Below are positions 56,054-64,000 of a DNA stretch of 64,000 nucleotides, in pieces; the first letter of the stretch is position 1; every line of letters begins with the position of its first letter. This stretch comes from Vandiemenella viatica (lineage: Eukaryota; Arthropoda; Insecta; Orthoptera; Morabidae). Both the position numbers and the translations under genes were made by a program. The stretch is from positions 32,329,088-32,393,087 of the forward strand of contig CM061919.1 of the NCBI GenBank assembly GCA_031002005.1, given 5' to 3'. The notes under the pieces are model-generated. The model was not told the DNA's origin and did not search any database. It worked only from the letters and a program-made list of their open reading frames with translations.

Positions 56054-56756
56054 ACACTATAAATTCTTCTCGGGTTTGCCGCCGAATCACATTTTCTACT
56101 GTCGAGCTTTCGGCGACTTTCACTGCCGCCATCATCAGGTCTGTTGTAGTCTGAAGGAACAACAAAAACTGGACTGAATAGCGGAACTGAACGAGACAGG
56201 AACGTTGTCGACTTCCGATTGGCTGACTCCAATGACGTAACCATTCCTTGACTGCGATTGGTCGGTTGCGGAACCAGGCGTAGATATACACCAGCGTTGT
56301 ACTGATAGTTGGCTCCACAGCGAAACCAAAGCCGAGGTTGTTAAAAATAGAAAGACGATGGATTACCTACGTCAATGTTCGCATAACGTCACTGTTCATA
56401 TTGAATCACCGTTTACATTATTCACCACTATTAATCTCGATAATCCTTAGGGAGCCAAGCGGTATTCTGATTGGCTGACACAATAACTGTCCTCATAGCG
56501 TCATCGTTCACATTATTCTCACACAGAAAAATCCAAAGACTTCTTTAATGAAAGACCCCACATTATATATTCTTAAAAACATTTACTATCATTAATTATG
56601 ATGTTTAACTCGATAAATGCATAGGGAGCCATGCGGTCTTCCGATTGGCTGACTATAACCCCGGTTCTGTAATACTTGTCTGTGATTGGTCGGCTACAGA
56701 TTCAGCTGTAGATGTAGTCGGACCGATACGCCGTGACCTCACACTACTGACACAGC
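56054..56756. mobile_element. Fragment of a repeat sharing the palindrome arm
   Basis: Positions 56056-56165 match one arm of the 35687-35911 palindrome with few changes. The following ~590 bp contain three GATTGGCTGAC motifs (about 56217, 56470 and 56642) and two GATTGGTCGG motifs (about 56249 and 56681), two of them paired at the same spacing. The fragment ends where LINE C begins. It probably represents one end of a longer element of which the palindrome is a collapsed form. Confidence 0.5.
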
Positions 56757-56910
56757 GTGCTGGTATTGGTATACGCGTGTACGCTTCTCTGTGACTCGTG
56801 TATGCTAATTCTATCTCGCTTAGCGAAGGTGATTGTAAGCGAAATTGCTTGCTTCTTCTTTGGGGATCCTTTGCCCTCCCATTCCGAGGCGATAGGGATT
56901 TACCACCACA

Positions 56911-57001
56911 CGGCCCACTCCCGAGCGGAGTGGAACCCCCTGGTGAGAGCGCTAGGGTTGTGTCTGACCCCAGGAACCTTGCGGTGATAACACGGGGTCA
57001 G
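56911..57001 (+). promoter_or_regulatory. Two hairpins in LINE C 5' leader
   Basis: Hairpin 1 pairs CCACTCC (56915-56921) with GGAGTGG (56927-56933). Hairpin 2 pairs CTGACCCC (56964-56971) with GGGGTCAG (56994-57001) and has a 22-nt loop. The loop shares GGA.ACCT..CGGTGA.AAC with LINE A, whose stem bases differ but still pair. Hairpin 2 ends 20 nt before the ORF1 ATG at 57021. The same hairpins are in copy 2 (62022-62108). Confidence 0.65.
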
Positions 57002-57020
57002 CACAACACTCCTGTTCCTA

Positions 57021-58675
57021 TGTCTGCTGAAGAAAGCGTCGTCATGCCCACCGACAGAGACTTATCTTCTGCCGGAAGCACTATTATGCCTTCTGACGGA
57101 GGCCACTCCTCGGAAATCGCCATGCAAGAGGGACCTGTCTATGGTGCTGCTACAGCTCCTAATGTCATCACTCAACCTGATGTTCACTGCAGCTATTCGG
57201 TGATGGATTACGAAGAGGCCACCTCCTCGCGCAAGAGGGGCGCGGACAACCTCGGCAATGACAAGGAGGAAGTCAGGCAAACCAAAAGGACAGCAAAACT
57301 CGCCGTCAAGACGAGGACCAAGATGCCTCCCCCACCACCCAAAGGCAACAGATCAAGGACGACTGAGGATGAAGAAGGCTGGCGCAAACCGCGCCGACCA
57401 GCCCCAGCGGCTCAACTGAACATCAAAACAGCCACAGCTACAAGTCCGGCTAGCACAAGCAACTCGTTCGCGCCGCTGCTCACTGCTGACGGGCCAGCTA
57501 AGGATGGTGCTCCCGAAACTGTCACCAGGGAACCTAAACCGGCCCCGCTCATGGTTTCATACAAGGATGATTACAGAAATCTGTACACCATCTTAAAGAA
57601 GATTTGCAAGAACGAGTGCGGAGTGAGGCCTGCCGGTCGCGACCTCTACAAACTCCTACCCAAGACTAAGGCTGACCACCAGGCTATCTCTGCCTATGCG
57701 TCAACACACCAAATCCCCTTCTATACATTTCCGACAGAAGCGGATAAAAACATCAAGGTGGTCATCAGAGGATTACCATTTAACTTCTCCCCAGAATATA
57801 TTAAAGAAGAGCTGGAGGAACGCAATTTGGTGGCGAGAACAGTTGTCAGACTGCGCTCTCCTAAAACTGGACAAGAGATTCCACTGTTCTTGGTGGTTCT
57901 CTCTGACAATATGGACAACAGAGCAATTTATAAGATGACGTCACTCTGCTCTGTTAAAGTTACAACCGAAAAGCTACGAAGCACTCGAGGGCCACCTCAG
58001 TGTTTCAATTGCCAAGGTGTGGGTCATGTTTCCCGTCACTGTGTTATGCCACCAAAATGCGTAAAGTGCGCTGGTGAACACACTACTAGAGAATGCGCCC
58101 TGAAGAAAGGCGAAACTCTTCCAAAATGCGCTAACTGTGGCGGAGAGCATGTTGCAAGTTATCGCAAATGCCAAGCCTTTAGTAAATTCAATGAGAAACA
58201 GAAAGCCAACAACGCTTCCTACATTGCAATGATGCTTAAGAAGAAGCAACAGAAGAAGAAGAAGGAGGATGAAACAACCGAATCTGCCAACAAAAAGACG
58301 AATCAGGATCAAACTACCCTGGAATCCACTCAAAGAACCACTTACGCTGAGGCTTCTACAAACCTACCGCGTAACTCACCGGATGCAAGGAAGGATCAGA
58401 GGGATAATCACAATAACCTCTCTTCCACCCAAACCAAGGAAACCTCAAATAAGAGTCAGAAGGCGGACGAGCCAAATTGCCGTCCTCCCGACAAGGACAA
58501 CCCTCAGGTTGACACTGCGTTGCTCATGAACATGGTGATGTCTCTGCTACAGACGGTCACCACGTTAGTCCAAGATCTCCATAAGCAAATCACTGACTTA
58601 CCAAAACAAACCGCTGAGGCAGTCAAGTTGGCAGTAATTGCCGTCCAACAAGCTAACAAGGAACATCATGGCTAA
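57021..58675 (+). CDS. LINE C ORF1, gag-like RNA-binding protein
   Basis: The chosen start is ATG 57021 (MSAEESVVMPTDRD); the frame is open further upstream through the leader but has no better start. The N-terminal third is low-complexity and basic, with a KRGADNLG/KRTAKLAVKTRTK patch. A middle domain (APLMVSYKDDYRNLYTILKK, then IKVVIRGLPFNFSPEYIKEEL) is the RRM-like part found before the knuckles. Three knuckles follow: CFNCQGVGHVSRHC, CVKCAGEHTTREC and CANCGGEHVASYRKC. The tail is Lys/Gln-rich with a terminal helix. It overlaps ORF2 by 8 nt. Frame fully intact, about 551 residues. Confidence 0.88.
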
Positions 58676-61345
58676 TGCCATTGAGGATCTCACCATATGC
58701 TCATGGAACGCCAACGGCCTCTGGCGACAGTTGGGCGAATTCAAAGAATTTCTACGCGACGAGGGGATAGACGTCTGCCTCGTAAATGAAACGCACCTCA
58801 AGCCGGGGGTGAAAGCCGCCGCACCCAACTACTCTTGCTATAGGCACGATCGACCTACAGCGGGAGGTGGTACCGCTGTATACGTCAAGAATACCATAAA
58901 GCATTATCAGATAAATTTGCCACCTTTGGAGACCATCGAAGCTACTGGTGTCGCCGTCGAGACTTCCCGAGGGAGAGTGCTATTTGTGGCAGCTTATAGA
59001 CCTCCAGGAGGCCGTCTACATGAAGCAGACTTCTCGGCCCTCCTTCGTCTGCGCGGTAACGTTTTCATAGCGGGAGATCTTAACGCCAAACATGCTGCAT
59101 GGAACTCTCGCGTCACCAACACGAACGGCCGGAAGCTCCTGCGAGTTGTTGAAAACAACGATGCCGTTACCTGGGGTCCAACTGAACCCACCATCTACGG
59201 ACACGGACTGCCTGATGTCCTGGACATTGCAATCACGAAAGGATTGCAACACAACATAGCTGTGGTCTCAAAAACTGCCTTATCTTCAGACCACATTCCT
59301 GTTTTGTTTTACATGGCTGCAGATGTCACTCCACGAGCCGACAAACTACGCAGGAATCTCAATTACATAGATTGGGATTCTTTCAAAGATTTCCTCTCTC
59401 TGCGCATAGAAGAGGCACCGCCACCGGCTGTATCCGGCCCTTCCACCGCTATGGCCAACTTGGCGGATTGGATCAATGAGGCTGCAGATGCGGCCACCCG
59501 GCCGAGACGCAAACAGCCGATCCGTTCGAGGCAACTCCCTCCGGAAATCAGAGAGGCCATCATCGTCAAGAATCATCTGACTAGGGAGTGGCATGTCACT
59601 CGTGATGCAGCCACTAAGCGAATAATTAATCGCATGCAGAGGGAAATTAAGGCTGAAGTGGACAAGCACAACATCTCGGAATGGTCCAACTTCATCTCCA
59701 CCTTGGACGTCGAGGACGGGTCCGCCTGGCGTACGACGAAGGCCCTACTCCGGAGGAGGCATAAAATCCCGCCACTGGTGGTCGGAAATGACTATGTCTG
59801 TGAGCCTGAGGAAAAGGCAGAAGCTCTGGCCGTAAACTTCGAGGCAAATTTTCAACCAGTCAACGAGCCTAAAGACGACGACCATATTCGTCTGGTCGAA
59901 GAAAGACTGCGGCGATTCCTTGAAGCCGTCCCCCCTGAAGAGGATCGCATTGACGAGATAACGACACAAGAGGTTGCGTCTATGCTCTCGAGCCTCATTG
60001 TAAAGAGAGCTGCAGGACACTGATGGCATCGGCGGAGGCATCCTACGTCAACTGCCCCCAATCGCCGTTCAGTTTCGTAACAGACGCCTTCAACCAAATT
60101 CTCCTAACGGGTGAATATCCAACTACTTGGAAGCATGCTGACATCATACCGATTCCGAAGGTAGGCAAGGACAGAAGATCCCCCAAGTCCTACAGGCCAA
60201 TCAGTCTTTTGCCGACTCTCTCCAAAGTTTTTGAGCGTCTCTATCTCAAAAGACTACGCGCTGTCATCGACAGAGAGGGGCTGTTGCCTGATGAACAGTT
60301 CGGTTTTCGAAGACATCACTCAACACCCCAACAACTGCTCCGTCTCACAGAAGAGGCCTTCTCCGCCTTCGAACGTCGGGAATACTTCGGCGCAGTACTG
60401 CTTGATGTCAGCCGTGCCTTTGATTCCGTCTGGCATCAGGGTCTCATATATAAACTGCTCACTCAAGGAGTACCACTCTCCCATGTTAAGCTCCTGAAGA
60501 ACTATCTTGAGGGAAGAACTTTCAGAGTTGTGATGGACGGTGGCATCTCAGCTATTAAGAACATCTCTGCGGGTGTCCCACAAGGGTCAGTTATTGGCCC
60601 AGTCCTGTACAGTTTATACACGGCGGATACACCATCCACAGCTCGCGTGAAGAAAGCGTTATATGCTGACGACACCGCCTATTTTGCTAAGAGCCTGAAT
60701 GTTCATCTCTTACGCAGAAGGCTACAGCAGGCTTGCGACAACATTCAGCAATGGGGCACTAAATGGAGGCTTGCCTATAACGCTTCCAAAAGCCAGGCAA
60801 TTATCATTACCAGGAAGAAAGTTCCTCAGCTACCTCCTCTGGTACTCTTCGGCGAGCATATAACCTGGACGAGGACGGCAACTTACCTCGGTGTCCAACT
60901 TGATAGGGGAATGACGTGGAAACCTCACGTCACCAACGTTCGGGCCAAAGCATCTGGGAGACTAAGTTCGCTCTACCCAGTATTGAATCCCACATCTAAA
61001 TTAAGACCGGACCTAGGGATCCGTCTATACACCGCCCTAGTGAGACCTATACTGGAGTACGCTGCGGTTGTGTGGGGCAACACAGCGCAAGCATATCTTC
61101 AGCTACTGCAAACTATACAGAATAGAGCCATCAGATTTGCTCATCACCTCCCCAGGGACACGAGGACTGATTACCTTCATCGTCTGAGTGGATTACCGAA
61201 ACTTCGTGTCAGAATCAAACAGCTGGCTACGCAGTTTTATGAAAATGCGCAGAAATCAAACAATCCGTTGATCTCAGCATTGGGAGCAGACCCCACATAC
61301 AATGACCGACTAAGGTGGCCCAAGAAAATTCTTGACCACCAGTAA
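58668..61345 (+). pseudogene. LINE C ORF2, endonuclease and reverse transcriptase (frame interrupted once)
   Basis: The start is ATG 58668 inside ATGGCTAA, overlapping the ORF1 stop. The endonuclease has TICSWNANGLWRQL, CLVNETHLKPG, AAYRPPGG, FIAGDLNAKHAAWNS, YGHGLPDVLDIAI and SSDHIPVLF, all in order and intact. The RT, in frame 60023-61345, has PKSYRPISLLPTLSKVFERL, EQFGFRRHHST, GAVLLDVSRAFDSVWH (motif A), AGVPQGSVIGP, LYADDTAYFA (catalytic DD) and a C-terminal LEYAAVVWGN. The frame changes near 60020-60060, within the KRAAG(P)DG region, probably by two small indels. Otherwise it looks young. Confidence 0.88.
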
Positions 61346-61863
61346 AGAAGTAAAACACCTGGTAGGAACAACCTGATTAGGACACACCGAATACGACAAC
61401 CATACTAGCAAACTGGAAGGAGATGCGCTGCAGCGCACAACCTTCCCCATAATCTGGGACTACCGCTTTCCCAGTCATTGACGTCTGTCTGTCTGTCTGC
61501 TACATGCGACCACTCCTTCTCCAGACACGCTGCCGATCAACGAGAAAGAAGATTAGACGAACTCATCACCCTTCTCACGCCGTTGATAAATCACCTGACA
61601 ACGAAAGAAGACATGTCTGCCTCCTCGAGGCAGCCCTAACTTCGCCACATAAAACGCGGCGTACCACTTCTGATGTAACAAGAAGGACGCGGCGGCAACC
61701 ATTAGAGAAGAAAATCACAAACAGCCTATCGCGAAGACACACCAACAGTGAAGCTACAACCAATCCAAATGCTGTAGGAGTAAATGTCTAGCGACAAACA
61801 CTCCGCTATACTCTGCTCAACGGAGCAGTTACTAGGCTGTAGGCAGGCTCCAGACAGCACTAG
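61346..61863 (+). other. LINE C 3' region
   Basis: This is non-coding, about 520 bp. It has a (TCTG)n-like stretch near 61486-61500 and a CTCCG...CGGAG hairpin near 61799-61825, close to the end. No poly(A) run precedes the junction at 61863/61864. The open frame 61504-61791 is probably chance. Confidence 0.5.
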
Positions 61864-63510
61864 GTGCTGGTATTGGTATACGCGTGTATGCTTCTCTGTG
61901 ACTCGTGTATGCTAATTATATCTCGCTTAGCGAAGGTGATTGTAAGCGAAATTGCTTGCTTCTTCTTTGGGGATCCTTTGCCCTCCCATTCCGAGGCGAT
62001 AGGGATTTACCACCACACGGCCCACTCCCGAGCGGAGTGGAACCCCCTGGTGAGAGCGCTAGGGTTGTGTCTGACCCCAGGAACCTTGCGGTGATAACAC
62101 GGGGTCAGCACAACACTCCTGTTCCTATGTCTGCTGAAGAAAGCGTCGTCATGCCCACCGACAGAGACTTATCTTCTGCCGGAAGCACTATTATGCCTTC
62201 TGACGGAGGCCACTCCTCGGAAATCACCATGCAAGAGGGACCTGTCTATGGTGCTGCTACAGCTCCTAATGTCATCACTCAACCTGATGTTCACTGCAGC
62301 TATTCGGTGATGGATTACGAAGAGGCCACCTCCTCGCGCAAGAGGGGCGCGGACAACCTCGGCAATGACAAGGAGGAAGTCAGGCAAACCAAAAGGACAG
62401 CAAAACTCTCCGTCAAGACAAGGACCAAGATGCCTCCCCCACCACCCAAAGGCAACAGATCAAGGACGACTGAGGATGAAGAAGGCTGGCGCAAACCGCG
62501 CCGACCAGCCCCAGCGGCTCAACTAAACATCAAAACAGCCACAGCTACAAGTCCGGCTAGAACAAGCAACTCGTTCGCGCCGCTGCTCACTGCTGACGGG
62601 CCAGCTAAGGATGGTGCTCCCGAATCTGTCACCAGGGAACCTAAACCGGCCCCGCTCATGGTTTCATACAAGGATGATTACAGAAATCTGTACACCATCT
62701 TAAAGAAGATTTGCAAGAACGAGTGCGGAGTGAGGCCTGCCGGTCGCGACCTCTACAAACACCTACCCAAGACTAAGGCTGACCACCAGGCTATCTCTGC
62801 CTATGCGTCAACACACCAAATCCCTTTCTATACATTTCCGACAGAAGCGGATAAAAACATCAAGGTGGTCATCAGAGGATTACCATTTAACTTCTCCCCA
62901 GAATATATTAAAGAAGAGCTGGAGGAACGCAATTTGGTGGCGAGAACAGTTGTCAGACTGCGCTCTCCTAAAACTGGACAAGAGATTCCACTGTTCTTGG
63001 TGGTTCTCTCTGACAATATGGACAACAGAGCAATTTATAAGATGACGTCACTCTGCTCTGTTAAAGTTACAACCGAAAAGCTACGAAGCACTCGAGGGCC
63101 ACCTCAGTGTTTCAATTGCCAAGGTGTGGGTCATGTTTCCCGTCACTGTGTTATGCCACCAAAATGCGTAAAGTGCGCTGGTGAACACACCACTAGAGAA
63201 TGCGCCCTGAAGAAAGGCGAAACTCTTCCAAAATGCGCTAACTGTGGCGGAGAGCATGTTGCAAGTTATCGCAAATGCCAAGCCTTTAGTAAATTCAATG
63301 AGAAACAGAAAGCCAACAACGCTTCCTACATTGCAATGATGCTTAAGAAGAAGCAACAGAAGAAGAAGAAGGAGGATGAAACAACCGAATCTGCCAACAA
63401 AAAGACGAATCAGGATCAAACTACCCTGGAATCCACTCAAAGAACCACTTACGCTGAGGCTTCTACAAACCTACCGCGTAACTCACCGGATGCAAGGAAG
63501 GATCAGAGGA
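61864..63510 (+). mobile_element. Jockey-like LINE family C, copy 2 (cut by gap)
   Basis: This copy starts with the same first base as copy 1 and lies head-to-tail behind it. Leader, hairpins and ORF1 start (ATG 62128) are kept, and ORF1 is open to the gap. Differences from copy 1 include two or three substitutions in the leader and several in ORF1, about 0.7 percent overall by eye. Confidence 0.9.
62128..63510 (+). CDS. LINE C copy 2 ORF1 (partial)
   Basis: The same protein as 57021-58675, from MSAEESVVMPTDRD through the three CCHC knuckles to the Lys/Gln-rich tail, broken off by the assembly gap. The frame is intact as far as it can be read. Confidence 0.85.
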
Positions 63511-64000
63511 NNNNNNNNNNNNNNNNNNNNNNNNNNNNNNNNNNNNNNNNNNNNNNNNNNNNNNNNNNNNNNNNNNNNNNNNNNNNNNNNNNNNNNNNNN
63601 NNNNNNNNNNNNNNNNNNNNNNNNNNNNNNNNNNNNNNNNNNNNNNNNNNNNNNNNNNNNNNNNNNNNNNNNNNNNNNNNNNNNNNNNNNNNNNNNNNNN
63701 NNNNNNNNNNNNNNNNNNNNNNNNNNNNNNNNNNNNNNNNNNNNNNNNNNNNNNNNNNNNNNNNNNNNNNNNNNNNNNNNNNNNNNNNNNNNNNNNNNNN
63801 NNNNNNNNNNNNNNNNNNNNNNNNNNNNNNNNNNNNNNNNNNNNNNNNNNNNNNNNNNNNNNNNNNNNNNNNNNNNNNNNNNNNNNNNNNNNNNNNNNNN
63901 NNNNNNNNNNNNNNNNNNNNNNNNNNNNNNNNNNNNNNNNNNNNNNNNNNNNNNNNNNNNNNNNNNNNNNNNNNNNNNNNNNNNNNNNNNNNNNNNNNNN
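63511..64000. other. Assembly gap (N), runs past the window end
   Basis: 490 undetermined bases to the end of the window; the real extent is unknown. Confidence 0.98.

Larger units (their letters stand above)
56757..61863 (+). mobile_element. Jockey-like LINE family C, copy 1 (nearly intact)
   Basis: The copy has a leader of 264 bp with two hairpins, an intact ORF1, an ORF2 split by indels near 60020-60060, and a 3' region of about 500 bp. It ends at 61863 without poly(A), directly joined to the first base of a second copy. Copy 1 and copy 2 differ by about a dozen substitutions over 1.65 kb, so they are separate young insertions and not the same read twice. Confidence 0.9.

Overview
This is a eukaryotic window and almost certainly from an insect. 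I found no intact cellular protein gene. Nearly everything recognisable is a mobile element or its remains: several non-LTR retrotransposons (Jockey-like and R1-like), an errantivirus-like LTR element with an env-like region, tRNA-derived SINEs, satellites, and two Maverick/Polinton (adintovirus-like) elements. There is no sign of a bacterial operon or of CRISPR.

Layout. 1-2330: decayed LINE (family D). 2390-4470: about 80-bp minisatellite. 5190-7301: 5' half of a decayed Jockey-like LINE (family A). 7302-31440: a 24-kb insertion that splits the endonuclease domain of LINE A. The second half of LINE A resumes at 31445 and runs to about 33.8 kb. The insertion is itself nested. The outer unit is a very long inverted-repeat (foldback-like) element. 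Its roughly 0.8-kb central spacer was hit by a 16.4-kb Polinton (12206-28596) with a perfect 6-bp target duplication (TAACGT) and AGT...ACT termini. 33.8-37.4 kb: short repeats, a perfect 225-bp palindrome and SINE-like pieces. 37.5-43.0 kb (minus): R1-like LINE. 43.05-49.2 kb: errantivirus-like gag-pol-env relic. 49.2-51.6 kb: LINE fragments in both orientations. 51.8-56.05 kb: second, strongly decayed Polinton. 56.06-56.76 kb: fragment sharing an arm with the palindrome. 56757-63510: two head-to-tail copies of a young Jockey-like LINE (family C), the second cut by an assembly gap.

The Polinton has a near-complete gene set. An early multi-exon gene leads into protein-primed DNA polymerase B. 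On the minus strand lie a chromodomain integrase, a poly-Q gene, a fibre-like gene and a packaging ATPase. On the plus strand lie a PLA2-domain protein, an adenain-like protease, a penton-like protein, a 49-aa basic protein, the double-jelly-roll capsid protein and a conserved gene of unknown function. A bidirectional TATA region separates ATPase from PLA2, and a repeat-rich poly(A) zone separates the converging polymerase and integrase genes. Many genes carry short indels. Some may be assembly errors, because a duplicated segment beside a 1000-N gap differs by single-base deletions.

The strongest observations are: the exact reconstruction of the nested insertion; four successive phase-1 introns at the 5' end of the polymerase gene; a fibre-like gene with a phage-type trimerisation motif; a small overlapping gene between penton and capsid; and two covarying hairpins in the 5' leader of two diverged LINE families.
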